A DNA stretch of 64,000 bases from Tessaracoccus sp. SD287 (GTDB lineage Bacteria > Actinomycetota > Actinomycetes > Propionibacteriales > Propionibacteriaceae): the NCBI RefSeq assembly GCF_017355265.1, contig NZ_JADIJQ010000008.1:1-64000 (forward strand). The letters run 5' to 3'. Below are positions 1 to 8,289 of the stretch, piece by piece; within the stretch, counting starts at the first letter, position 1; every line of letters begins with the position of its first letter. The notes beneath the pieces were generated by a model. It was not told the origin of the DNA and did not search any database. It saw nothing but the letters and a program-made list of their open reading frames with translations. Both the position numbers and the translations under genes were made by a program.

Positions 1-1
1 C

Positions 2-1363
2 GCCGTCGAGGCGCTGGAGGCCTTCACCACGGTCGTCGAAGGTGTCATCTCGCTCAGCCCCAAGGTGCTCAGCACCGGCGGGATCGGCCGACGCGACCTG
101 AAGACCTTGTCGGCCCGCGGCGACGAGTCGACCACGGCCCTGATGCTGGCCCTGGCCCGCCAGACCGGCATGATCGCCACCCACGGACCGGCCTGGCTGG
201 CCACCAACGCCTTTGACCGGTGGGCCGGTCAGGACCCCTGGACCCAGTGGCGTGAACTGGTGGCGGGATGGTCCCGCCTTGACCGCTGGCCCGATCCCGC
301 CGACGACCCGGTGTCCCCCACCGGCCAGCGCAGCATCATCGGCCTGCGGCGGGCGTTGCTCGCCGAGTTGCGGCGTGCGCCCGCCGGCACCCCGCTGGGC
401 GCCGACCTGCTGGCTGCCCGGGTGGCCTGGCGCTTCCCCGCGTGGCCGTCCGAGCAGACCACCGCCGGGGCCCAGCACCTGGCGGCCGAGGCGACCGCAC
501 TCGGCATCATCGCGTTGGGCCGCACCTCGCACCTGCTGGAGGCGACCGATGACCCGGGCTTCCCGGCCCCCACCCACCAGTTCGTGGTGCAGGCAGACCT
601 GACGGCGATGCCGGTCGGACCGCTGCAGGCCTCGGTGCGTCGTCGGCTGGACCTGCTCACCGAACGCGACCACACGGGGCGCCACTTCACCGCCGCGTCC
701 ATCCGACGCGGGCTCGACCAGGGGCTGAGCTCGGAACAGATCATTGACTGGCTGGCCAGCCACTCGTTGACCCCGCTGCCGCAACCGTTGACCTACCTGA
801 TCGGGGACGTCGCCCGCCAGCACGGCCAGATCAAGGTGATGCCGGCGGCGGCCGTGATCACCATTGAGGACCCCGCGATCCTGGAGGCGCTGCTGCGCTC
901 CCCGCAGGCCCAGGGTCTGGGGCTCGCGAAGGTGGGACCCCAGGCAGTGGCCACCCAGGGTGATGTCATCGAGGTGGTGGAGGTACTGCGGGGGCTGGGC
1001 CATGCCCCGGTGGCGCAGTCGTCCGACGGGGAACTGTTGGCGGCCCCGCGACCACGGCGCGCGGGCCAGGGCCACCCGCCGGGCGGGGAACCTGACCCAC
1101 CCACCCGGGACCAGGTGGCGCTGCTGGCCCGCCAACTGCTGCAGCCGGACCCGTCGGCGCTGGCCGACGACCTGGTCGCGACCCTGCAGTCGGCGCAGAT
1201 GTCGGGTGAGTGGGTGCAGGTCACCCACGTCGATGGGCAGGGCCGACCCCGCACCGACACGGCGCGCATCCTGGGTGTCGCCGGCGGGCACGTGCGGATG
1301 GTCCGCCGGGCCTCACCGCCGCAAACCCTGCCGTTGGCCCGCGTGGTCGGCGTCGTCTCTTGA
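2..1363 (+). CDS. Helicase-associated protein, partner of XPB helicase (5' end outside window)
   Basis: The reading frame is open from the first base of the window, so the N-terminus is missing; a GTG at 65 lies inside the frame and is unlikely to be the true start. The visible ~450 residues have the composition of the actinobacterial helicase C-terminal/XPB-Ssl2-like helicase-associated proteins, including a C-terminal part that ends in a basic segment (res. ~390-430 of the visible part). In mycobacteria a protein of this type lies beside the XPB helicase. Here the XPB gene follows at 4184 with three unrelated genes in between, which supports the assignment. A role in DNA repair or transcription-coupled processing with XPB is inferred; no Walker motifs are seen in the visible part. 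Confidence 0.72.
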   Translation, partial: AVEALEAFTTVVEGVISLSPKVLSTGGIGRRDLKTLSARGDESTTALMLALARQTGMIATHGPAWLATNAFDRWAGQDPWTQWRELVAGWSRLDRWPDPADDPVSPTGQRSIIGLRRALLAELRRAPAGTPLGADLLAARVAWRFPAWPSEQTTAGAQHLAAEATALGIIALGRTSHLLEATDDPGFPAPTHQFVVQADLTAMPVGPLQASVRRRLDLLTERDHTGRHFTAASIRRGLDQGLSSEQIIDWLASHSLTPLPQPLTYLIGDVARQHGQIKVMPAAAVITIEDPAILEALLRSPQAQGLGLAKVGPQAVATQGDVIEVVEVLRGLGHAPVAQSSDGELLAAPRPRRAGQGHPPGGEPDPPTRDQVALLARQLLQPDPSALADDLVATLQSAQMSGEWVQVTHVDGQGRPRTDTARILGVAGGHVRMVRRASPPQTLPLARVVGVVS

Positions 1364-1436
1364 AGAGAGTCTGAAGAGTCACCGAGAGTGGGTGCGTCAG
1401 GAGGCTTCGGCGGCACGCACCTCGTAGGGTGAGGAC

Positions 1437-2279
1437 GTGCGGAAGATCATGGTGCGTCGGATCGTCGCCCTGGCCGTCTGTGCCGTGGGCGGTGCCGCGC
1501 TGTACCTGGCACCCTTCCAGTTGGGTGATTCCCGCTCCCACCTTGACCAGTCCCGGCCCACCGTCGCCGCCTCCCAGGACACCTCCGGCACGGTGGCGAC
1601 CACCCCGGCCGGGGCCACCACCCCACCAGCATCGCTGCCGAGCCCCAGCCTGCACAGCGACCGGACCCTGCCCACCCCGGTGCGCAACCTGCGGTTGAGC
1701 AGCAACACGGCCCGCACCTACACCGTCTCGTGGGGGCCCAGCAGGGACGCCGCCGGCATCCGTCACTACGTGGTGCTGGCCAACGGTTTCCTGGTCGGTC
1801 GGACCCGCATTCCGACCATCACCCTGGTCTGGCAGACCACCACCAGCAACATCTTGTTGCAGGTGGCGCCGGTCGACGGCAACGGCCTCCAGGGTGAGTG
1901 GCGGGCCTTGATGATCGTGCCCCCGCCCCTGTACGGACCGAACACGACCGCGGCGACCACCTCGGCGATGCCGAAACCGTCGTTGACCAGCCAGCCCCAG
2001 ACCCCGCCCAGCCTGACCCCGTCGCCCAGCGTCGCCTCGGCCAGCGCGTCCCCGTCGATCCCCCCGACCACACTGGACCCGTGCTCGACCCAGGACGCGA
2101 CCCGGACGGCCACGGCCACCGCCTCGCAGGAGCCGTCGGCGACCCCCAGCGTGTCGGCGCCGCAGACGACCCTGTCGCCCAGTGCCACCCCCAGCGCCAC
2201 CACCGATCCGACCTCGTCGCTGTCGTCGGAGCCGGGGATGTCCCCGACCGGTGGGCCGACGGACATCCCCTCCTGCTAG
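1437..2279 (+). CDS. Membrane-anchored fibronectin type III protein with Ser/Thr/Pro-rich tail
   Basis: The 280-residue product starts with a short basic head and one hydrophobic segment (res. ~5-25, a signal peptide or anchor). A linker follows, then a single FN3-like domain at about res. 75-160 (it opens near PTPVRNL and contains the typical TVSWGPS and VAPVDGNG strands), then a long S/T/P/A-rich tail. Two cysteines lie in the tail, one of them the last residue. GTG 1437 is chosen because a -10-like TAGGGT at 1425-1430 lies 6 nt before it, the leaderless layout seen repeatedly in this window. The gene is probably an extracytoplasmic surface protein; its ligand is unknown. It sits between the helicase-associated gene and dhaK and converges with dhaK 20 nt apart. 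Confidence 0.7.
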   Translation: MRKIMVRRIVALAVCAVGGAALYLAPFQLGDSRSHLDQSRPTVAASQDTSGTVATTPAGATTPPASLPSPSLHSDRTLPTPVRNLRLSSNTARTYTVSWGPSRDAAGIRHYVVLANGFLVGRTRIPTITLVWQTTTSNILLQVAPVDGNGLQGEWRALMIVPPPLYGPNTTAATTSAMPKPSLTSQPQTPPSLTPSPSVASASASPSIPPTTLDPCSTQDATRTATATASQEPSATPSVSAPQTTLSPSATPSATTDPTSSLSSEPGMSPTGGPTDIPSC

Positions 2280-2299
2280 GACCTCAGCGGACCAGGGCC

Positions 2300-3295
2300 T
2301 CAGAAGATGCGGTTGACGACCTCGGCCGGTGCCGCCAGCAGACGTTCGATCTCGTCGTCCAGCTTCACCAGCGTGATCGACGCGCCGGCCATCTCCAGCG
2401 ACGTGCAGTACTCCCCCACGTAGCTTCGGGCGATGGTGATGCCCTGGGCCTGCAGCTTCTCGGCGGCGATGCCGAACAGCAGGTACAACTCGCTGATCGG
2501 GGTGCCACCCAGACCGTTGACCATCAACGCCACCCGGTCACCCGAGGCGAACGGCAGGTCACTGACGACCGGGTCGAGCACCATGTCGACGATCTCGTTG
2601 GCCGAGGCCAGCTTCGCCCGCCGCCGCCCCGGCTCGCCGTGGATGCCGACGCCGAGTTCGATCTCGTCGTCGCCCAGGTCGAACAGCGGCGATCCCTTGG
2701 CCGGCGGGGTGCAGGCGCTCAGCGCCACGCCCATGGTCCGGGTGACCGAGTTGACCCGCTCGCCGATGGCCTTGACCTCGGCCAGGCTGGCCCCTTCCTC
2801 GGCGAGTGCGCCCACCGCCTTGATCACGAAGAAGTTGCCGGCCACCCCGCGGCGACCCACGGTCCAAGTGGAGTCCTGCACCGCGACGTCGTCGTCGATG
2901 AACAGGGTGTCGCACTCGATGTCGTCGGCCGCGGCCATCTCCTGGGCCATCTCAAAGGCCATCTTGTCGCCGGTGTAGTTGTTGACCAGCAGCAGCACAC
3001 CCTTGTCGGAGTTGACCCGCTTGGCGGTCTCGTAGACGTAGTCCGCGGGCGGGGCGGCGAACACGTCGCCGGGGCAGGCGGCGTCCAGCATGCCCTTGCC
3101 GACGACCATCACGTGTGCCGGCTCGTGGCCCGACCCCGAGCCCTGGACGATGCTGACCTTGTTGTTGTTGGGTGCGTCGGAGCGCATGATCAGGTTGTAC
3201 TCGGGGACGTAGGTGATCGTGTCGGGGTTGGCCGCGGCGATGCCCTTGAGCATCTCGGGGACGAACTGCTGGGGGTCGTTGACGAACTTCTTCAT
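2300..3295 (-). CDS. dhaK: Dihydroxyacetone kinase subunit DhaK
   Basis: This 331-aa protein is the ketose-binding subunit of the two-part dihydroxyacetone kinase. It has the GSGSGHEPAH loop near res. 50-60, the LLVNNYTGD motif, and GVGIHGEPG, whose histidine forms the hemiaminal bond with dihydroxyacetone. ATG 3295 is preceded by AGGAGAG. The gene lies 41 nt downstream of dhaL in the same direction, so the two are co-transcribed. The product should turn dihydroxyacetone into its phosphate with DhaL. No dhaM (the PTS phospho-donor subunit) is present in the window, so the phosphate donor cannot be told from context. A close substrate such as erythrulose cannot be excluded. Confidence 0.93.
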   Translation of the reverse strand: MKKFVNDPQQFVPEMLKGIAAANPDTITYVPEYNLIMRSDAPNNNKVSIVQGSGSGHEPAHVMVVGKGMLDAACPGDVFAAPPADYVYETAKRVNSDKGVLLLVNNYTGDKMAFEMAQEMAAADDIECDTLFIDDDVAVQDSTWTVGRRGVAGNFFVIKAVGALAEEGASLAEVKAIGERVNSVTRTMGVALSACTPPAKGSPLFDLGDDEIELGVGIHGEPGRRRAKLASANEIVDMVLDPVVSDLPFASGDRVALMVNGLGGTPISELYLLFGIAAEKLQAQGITIARSYVGEYCTSLEMAGASITLVKLDDEIERLLAAPAEVVNRIF

Positions 3296-3336
3296 GGTTG
3301 CTCTCCTGTGAATTGGGTGCGGCGGTGGTGGATGGG

Positions 3337-3972
3337 CTACTGGTCGGGCCAGGTCTCGGCCAGGCTTTCGGCGAGCACGGCGATGGCCATGGCGCCCGCA
3401 TCGACCGAGCCGATGCTGCGCTCGCCGGTGTAGGACGCCCGGCCGCGGCGGGCCTGCAGCTGCGCGGTCGCCTCGGCGCTTTGCCGGGCGGTGGCGGCGA
3501 CGGCGCGGATGGCCTCCGCCCCGGTGCTGCCCCTGGCGATCTCGGCCTCGAGGGTGTCGATGGCAGGGACCAGCGCATCCAGCAGCGTCTTGTCGCCGAG
3601 TTCGGCGTTGCCGCGCTGCTGGATTCCGCCGACCGCTGCCCGCAGTCCGGCGACCACGTCGCTGGCGCTGAACTCGGCGGCACCCTTGAGCTTCGCGCCG
3701 AACCGCAGGAAGGCGGTGCCCCAGATGGGTCCCGAGGTGCCGCCGATCCGGGCCGAGAAGGCCATGGCGATCTTGGTGATGAACACCCCCGGGTCGGTGC
3801 GGTCGAACTCGTCCCACTTCTGGGCGACGATCTCGAAGCCGCGGGCCAGGGAGTAGCCGAAGTCGCCGTCACCGACGACGGCGTCGAGGTCGCCGAAGTA
3901 CTTCTCGTTGGCGAGGATGGTCTGGGTCATGGTCGAGATCACGCGCTCGACGTCGGCTTGCGTGCCGGGCAT
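3337..3972 (-). CDS. dhaL: Dihydroxyacetone kinase ADP-binding subunit DhaL
   Basis: A 211-aa protein with the DAK2/DhaL layout: the nucleotide-site motif VVGDGDFGYSLARGF (res. ~28-42), the GTSGPIWGTAF motif, and a C-terminal segment with SYTGERSIGSVDAGA, which corresponds to the family's conserved lid. ATG 3972 is preceded by AAGGAG at a 7-nt gap; upstream in-frame codons lack a site. It is the first gene of the dhaL-dhaK pair. DhaL carries the ADP/ATP that phosphorylates the substrate bound by DhaK. The order dhaL-dhaK is reversed from the usual dhaK-dhaL. Confidence 0.92.
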   Translation of the reverse strand: MPGTQADVERVISTMTQTILANEKYFGDLDAVVGDGDFGYSLARGFEIVAQKWDEFDRTDPGVFITKIAMAFSARIGGTSGPIWGTAFLRFGAKLKGAAEFSASDVVAGLRAAVGGIQQRGNAELGDKTLLDALVPAIDTLEAEIARGSTGAEAIRAVAATARQSAEATAQLQARRGRASYTGERSIGSVDAGAMAIAVLAESLAETWPDQ

Positions 3973-4183
3973 GGACGGCTCCTTGGTTCCCACGCGCGGC
4001 ACCCGTGGACTCGGCCGTGAGCGGGGTGGTAGGGACATCAGGCGCACTCCCCGAACGGCTTCGTCGCTGCCCGGTGACCTGCGTTGTTCGCAGCCTAGGC
4101 CATGGCCACGACAAGGGTAAGGGGCAACTTTGGCCGACCACTGCGCGTTCGACGACTTGTCCGCTGGGGGATACTCAATGGTG

Positions 4184-5830
4184 ATGAATCCCACCGCGCC
4201 CCTGATCGTGCAGTCCGACCGAACCCTGCTGCTGGAGGTCGACCATCCCGATGCCGAGACCGTGCGGATGGCGATCGCTCCGTTCGCCGAGTTGGAGCGG
4301 GCCCCCGAACACATCCACACCTACCGGATCACCCCGCTGGGCCTGTGGAATGCGCGGGCCGCGGGCCACGACGCCGAACAGGTGGTGGACGCCCTGCTGA
4401 CCTGGTCGCGTTACCCCGTGGCCAGTTCCCTGCTGATCGACATCACCGAGACGATGGGACGCTACGGCCGGCTGCGGATCGAGAAGCACCCAGTACACGG
4501 GTTGGTGATGGTCAGCCAGGACAAGGCGGTCCTCACCGAGGTGCTGCGCGCCAAGAAGGTCAAGGGTCTGGTCGGTGAGCGGATCGATGACGAGACGGTG
4601 GTGGTGCACCCCAGCGAGCGGGGCCACCTCAAGCAGGTGCTGCTGGGGCTGGGGTGGCCCGCCGAGGACCTGGCCGGGTTCGTCAACGGCGAGGCCCATC
4701 CGATCAGCCTGGCCGAGGATGGCTGGCAGGTGCGGCCCTACCAGAGGGTCGCGGCCGAGTCGTTCTGGCACGGCGGTTCCGGTGTCGTGGTGCTGCCCTG
4801 CGGTGCCGGCAAGACCATCGTGGGGGCGGCCTCCATGGCCCTGGCCGGGGCCACCACCCTGATCCTGGTGACCAATACGGTCGCGGCCCGGCAGTGGCGC
4901 GACGAACTGGTGCGTCGCACCAGTCTGACCCCCGACGAGATCGGTGAGTACTCCGGCGCCCGCAAGGAGATTCGCCCGGTGACCATCGCGACCTACCAGG
5001 TGGTGACCACCAAGCGTGGCGGGGTGCATCCGCACCTGGAACTGTTCAGCGCCCGGGACTGGGGGCTGGTGATCTACGACGAGGTGCACCTGCTGCCGGC
5101 GCCGGTCTTCCGGATGACGGCCGACCTGCAGGCCCGGCGACGCCTGGGTCTGACCGCGACCCTGGTGCGGGAGGACGGCCGCGAGGGTGACGTGTTCAGC
5201 CTGATCGGTCCCAAGCGCTATGACGCCCCCTGGAAGGACCTCGAGTCGCAGGGCTGGATCGCGCCGGCTGACTGCGTCGAGGTGCGGGTCACCCTGGCCG
5301 ATGACGAGCGGATGGCCCAGGCCATGGCCGAACCCGAGGTGCGGTACCGGTTGGCGTCGACCACTGCCTCCAAGCAGCGGGTCGTGGTCGACCTGGCCGA
5401 GCGCCACAAGGACCAGCCGACCCTGGTCATCGGGCAGTACGTCGACCAATTGGTGGAACTGGCCGAGGTGCTGGACGCCCCACTGATCACCGGCGCCACC
5501 AGCACCAAGCAGCGTGAAGTGCTCTACCAGCAGTTCCGTGACGGCGAGATCAAGCGACTGGTGGTCTCCAAGGTGGCGAACTTCTCCATCGACCTGCCGA
5601 GCGCCGAGGTCGCCATCCAGGTCTCGGGGGCCTTCGGTTCACGGCAGGAGGAGGCCCAGCGGCTGGGTCGGCTGCTGCGTCCCAAGGACGGGCTGGTGGC
5701 CCGCTTCTATGCGGTGGTCGCCCGCGACACCGTCGACGCGGACTTCGCCCAGCACCGCCAGCGCTTCCTGGCCGAGCAGGGCTACTCCTACCGGATCATC
5801 GACGCCGAGGACCTGGACGACCTGGACTGA
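4184..5830 (+). CDS. XPB/Ssl2-type DNA repair helicase
   Basis: The ~548-aa product matches the bacterial XPB family over its full length. The N-terminal domain has PFAELERAPEHIHTYRITP (res. ~30-50). The motor has Walker A PCGAGKT (~200), DEVH as YDEVHLL (~305), the RED motif (LVREDGREGD) and helicase motif VI (QEEAQRLGRLLRP). These are 3'-5' helicases working in repair or transcription. Several starts are possible (ATG 4178, GTG 4181, ATG 4184). ATG 4184 gives MNPTAPLIVQSD, close to the N-terminus I recall for the mycobacterial protein, and sits 8 nt after a GATACT box (4170-4175). The gene converges with a DUF892 gene 16 nt away. Confidence 0.93.
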   Translation: MNPTAPLIVQSDRTLLLEVDHPDAETVRMAIAPFAELERAPEHIHTYRITPLGLWNARAAGHDAEQVVDALLTWSRYPVASSLLIDITETMGRYGRLRIEKHPVHGLVMVSQDKAVLTEVLRAKKVKGLVGERIDDETVVVHPSERGHLKQVLLGLGWPAEDLAGFVNGEAHPISLAEDGWQVRPYQRVAAESFWHGGSGVVVLPCGAGKTIVGAASMALAGATTLILVTNTVAARQWRDELVRRTSLTPDEIGEYSGARKEIRPVTIATYQVVTTKRGGVHPHLELFSARDWGLVIYDEVHLLPAPVFRMTADLQARRRLGLTATLVREDGREGDVFSLIGPKRYDAPWKDLESQGWIAPADCVEVRVTLADDERMAQAMAEPEVRYRLASTTASKQRVVVDLAERHKDQPTLVIGQYVDQLVELAEVLDAPLITGATSTKQREVLYQQFRDGEIKRLVVSKVANFSIDLPSAEVAIQVSGAFGSRQEEAQRLGRLLRPKDGLVARFYAVVARDTVDADFAQHRQRFLAEQGYSYRIIDAEDLDDLD

Positions 5831-5846
5831 CGCAGCAGCCGTCGGT

Positions 5847-6350
5847 TCAGCCCTTGGCGACCTCGGCGGCCTTGGCGTTGGCCTCCGTCTCGGCGATCTT
5901 GGTGAGGAGTTCGTCGGTGCGGCTCTCCTCCTCCAGGCTCTCGGTGAGCAGATCGTAGGCGTTGCCGAGGGTGAGCATCTTCGCCCAGCGGCGCAGTGTC
6001 CCGTAGCGGGTGATCTCGTAGTGCTCGACGGCCTGCGCGGCTGAAATCAGTCCCGCGTCCAGGGCGGTGGTGTCCTTGTAGTCCTCCAGGACGCTGCTGC
6101 CCTCGGCGAGGATGCCGTCGATGGCCTCGCACCGCTTCGACGTCGGCGGCCGGTCGATTAGCGCGAAGACCTGCTCCAGCCGCTTGATCTGGCCCTCGGT
6201 CTCCAGGGTGTGCGCCTCGAAAGCCTGCTTCAATTCATCGGAGCTGGCATTGGCCTGCAGTGTCGGCAGATTCTTGTGGATGTGTCGCTCGGCGTAGTAG
6301 ATGTCACGCAGCGTGTCGAAGAACAGGTCTTCCAGGCCCTTGTCCGCCAT
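5847..6350 (-). CDS. YciE/YciF-type ferritin-like protein (DUF892)
   Basis: A 167-aa helical protein that starts LEDLFFDTLRDIYYAERH and carries the spaced Glu/His residues of the DUF892 family, which adopts a ferritin-like four-helix fold (for example QAVEHYEITRYGTL near res. 107-120). The family is linked to stress responses in other bacteria, but its reaction is not established. The last residues are a charged helix rich in Lys, Ala and Glu. ATG 6350 is preceded by GGAG at a suitable gap. It stands alone, convergent with the XPB helicase gene and downstream of the NUDIX gene in the same direction, about 100 nt away, with a hairpin between. Confidence 0.85.
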   Translation of the reverse strand: MADKGLEDLFFDTLRDIYYAERHIHKNLPTLQANASSDELKQAFEAHTLETEGQIKRLEQVFALIDRPPTSKRCEAIDGILAEGSSVLEDYKDTTALDAGLISAAQAVEHYEITRYGTLRRWAKMLTLGNAYDLLTESLEEESRTDELLTKIAETEANAKAAEVAKG

Positions 6351-6442
6351 CGGTGTCTCCTTTGGTCACGGGCGCTTGAGTGCGCCGGGTAGGTGTGACA
6401 CTAGGCCGATGCCCGGGGGCATTGTCGCCGAATGCGACATGT

Positions 6443-6460
6443 GCCACCCTAGGGGGTGGC
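6443..6460 (-). terminator. Hairpin at end of peptide-transport operon
   Basis: The palindrome GCCACCC-TAGG-GGGTGGC forms a 7-bp GC-rich stem with a 4-nt loop and overlaps the TAG stop of the NUDIX gene. There is no T-run, which is common for high-GC organisms. It is a plausible end point for the long leftward operon that starts near 15.1 kb. Confidence 0.45.
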
Positions 6461-6991
6461 GTCGACGTCAGGGGCCGGCACCGTGGACTCGTGCATCACG
6501 CCCCAGTCCAATGGCTCCTGACCGGCCCAGTGCACCACCTCGGCCAGGTGCACCGGCCAGACCTCCCGGTCGCCCAAGTCGTCGGCGCCGAACCATCCGT
6601 GGTCCAGCAGGGTCACCTTCTCGGCCTCGGTGAAACCCGAGGTGTCGACCTCGAAGGGATCGACGTCGACCAGGAAGAAGGCCTCCTGCTGCACGAGCAC
6701 CTGGTCGGAGTAGCCGTGCACCACCACGCGGCGGGCGACCGGTCCCTGCAGCAGGTCCTCGGTGACCACCAGTCCGGTCTCCTCGAACAGTTCCCGCACG
6801 GCGGCCTGGGCGTCGGTCTCGCCGGGGTCAATGCCTCCGCCGGGGGTCACCCACCAGCCGCTGCCGGGGATCCCCGGGTCCCGGTCGGCGAACAGCAGCA
6901 CCCGGGGACGTCCGCGGGCTGCGCCGCTGCGCACGATCACGCGCGCCGCGCGGCGCCGGCGCAGTGGCCGCCCGTCGGGACGCCGATCCAT
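6449..6991 (-). CDS. NUDIX hydrolase
   Basis: A 180-aa protein with a complete Nudix box near res. 55-80: GGGIDPGETDAQ followed by AVRELFEETGL, the metal-binding signature GX5EX7REUXEEXGU. Such enzymes hydrolyse nucleoside diphosphates linked to another group; the substrate here cannot be read from sequence. ATG 6991 follows a strong purine run with AGGAGGAGG. The gene begins 14 nt after the stop of the MFS gene, so it is probably the last gene of the peptide-transport operon, where a house-cleaning role is possible but unproven. The frame stays open far upstream through the MFS gene on the same strand, but that part is a shadow, not a fusion. Confidence 0.88.
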   Translation of the reverse strand: MDRRPDGRPLRRRRAARVIVRSGAARGRPRVLLFADRDPGIPGSGWWVTPGGGIDPGETDAQAAVRELFEETGLVVTEDLLQGPVARRVVVHGYSDQVLVQQEAFFLVDVDPFEVDTSGFTEAEKVTLLDHGWFGADDLGDREVWPVHLAEVVHWAGQEPLDWGVMHESTVPAPDVDATP

Positions 6992-7005
6992 CCTCGTCCT
7001 CCTCC

Positions 7006-8289
7006 TCAGCGCTCCGGGTGTTCCTGCACGCTGCGCACCACGGCCGGTGACAGGTTGGCCCGGACGGCGCTGAGCAACAGCACCACCAGCACCAGGGTGG
7101 CCATCAGGTTGATGCCCACGAAGCCCTGCCAGGCCAGGACCGCGCCCGCGAAGGCGGTGATCCCGGCGGCACCGAAGTTCATGAACGTGTCCACGGTACC
7201 CTGCATCGGCACCCGGATCTCGGGGTCGACGGTCGAGGTCACCAGCGCCGACCCGGCGAGCATGGTGCACGACCAGGCGACACCCAGCAGGGTCAGGGCG
7301 GGGATCAGGCGGACCAGGTGGGACTGCCCGATGGCGTCCATGATGCCGACGGCAAAAGCGGCCAGGAAGATGGCCATGCCAATGTAGATCACCTTCTGCG
7401 GGCCGATCTTGTCGACCGCCCAACCGACCACCGGTGACAGTCCGTACATGCCCAGAATGTGGCTCGAAATGACGATGCCCACCAATTCGAGGCCCATTTC
7501 GTGGTGGTACATGTGCAGCGGGGTCATCACCATGACCGAGGTCATCATCATCTGCCCGGTGATCACGGCGACCATCCCGAAAAGGGTCATCGGATGGTTC
7601 CATGCCACCCGAAGGCATTCTGCGATTGACACATTGCGGCGCGGGGTGCCGGTGTCGTGCAGGGGCCGCTGCGGCTTCTTCATGCTGAGCGTGATCAGCG
7701 TCGCCAGCACGAAGGACGCCACCGAGAACAGGTAGGGGCCGACCAGGTGGTTCAGCCCCAGGGAACGACCCAGGGCGGCTCCGGGGGCCGACAACTGGGG
7801 GCCAGCCACCGACCCGACGGTGGTGGCCCAGACCACGATGGACATGGCCCGCGCCCGCATCTCGGGTGGGGCCAGGTCGGTGGCCGCGTAGCGGGACTGC
7901 AGCCCCGAGGCTGTGGCCGAGCCGAACAGCGCCAGTCCCAGGAACAGCACCGCCAGTTGGCGGCTCTGCACACCCAGCAGGATGAACACCGCACCGAGCC
8001 CGCCCAGGGCGAAGCCCAGGCCCAGCGCCGTGCGGCGTCCCCGGGAATGGGCCAGCCGTGACAGCGGGAAGGCCAGCAGGCCGGCGCCCAGCACGGTGGC
8101 CGTCTGGGCGAACCCCGCGACGCTGGTGCTGCCCGAGACCTCTTCGACCAGGACGGCGCCGACGGCCACCCCCGAGGCGATGCCCACGCCGGACAGCAGT
8201 TGGGCCACCGCCAGCCGCCACTGGTTCGGACGGTAGGCAGGGTCGACTGCTGCTGGGACCGCGGTGTCAAGGGCCATCTGGTTGGTCAC
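7006..8289 (-). CDS. MFS transporter, 12-TM type, in peptide operon
   Basis: A 427-aa integral membrane protein with about 12 hydrophobic segments and the MFS loop-2/3 motif as RLAHSRGRRTALGLG (res. ~85-100). The central cytoplasmic loop (MKKPQRPLHDTGTPRRN) splits two six-helix halves. GTG 8289 is chosen because it overlaps the stop of the upstream ATPase gene by 4 nt (GTGA) and has AGGAGG 7 nt before it. Translational coupling to the peptide ABC importer is therefore likely. MFS members of this kind often export small molecules, so it may expel a product of the imported peptide; that is inference. Confidence 0.88.
   Translation of the reverse strand: MTNQMALDTAVPAAVDPAYRPNQWRLAVAQLLSGVGIASGVAVGAVLVEEVSGSTSVAGFAQTATVLGAGLLAFPLSRLAHSRGRRTALGLGFALGGLGAVFILLGVQSRQLAVLFLGLALFGSATASGLQSRYAATDLAPPEMRARAMSIVVWATTVGSVAGPQLSAPGAALGRSLGLNHLVGPYLFSVASFVLATLITLSMKKPQRPLHDTGTPRRNVSIAECLRVAWNHPMTLFGMVAVITGQMMMTSVMVMTPLHMYHHEMGLELVGIVISSHILGMYGLSPVVGWAVDKIGPQKVIYIGMAIFLAAFAVGIMDAIGQSHLVRLIPALTLLGVAWSCTMLAGSALVTSTVDPEIRVPMQGTVDTFMNFGAAGITAFAGAVLAWQGFVGINLMATLVLVVLLLSAVRANLSPAVVRSVQEHPER

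Noticed and set aside
1898-3433. Long open frame on the plus strand opposite dhaK
   Set aside because: It runs antisense to well-supported dhaK and FN3 genes, is rich in His, Gln, Asp, Arg and Gly as expected of high-GC shadow frames, and shows no motif.
6449-8221. Apparent fusion of an MFS-region protein with the NUDIX domain
   Set aside because: The upstream part is an out-of-frame shadow of the MFS gene. The NUDIX gene has its own ATG at 6991 with a strong ribosome site.
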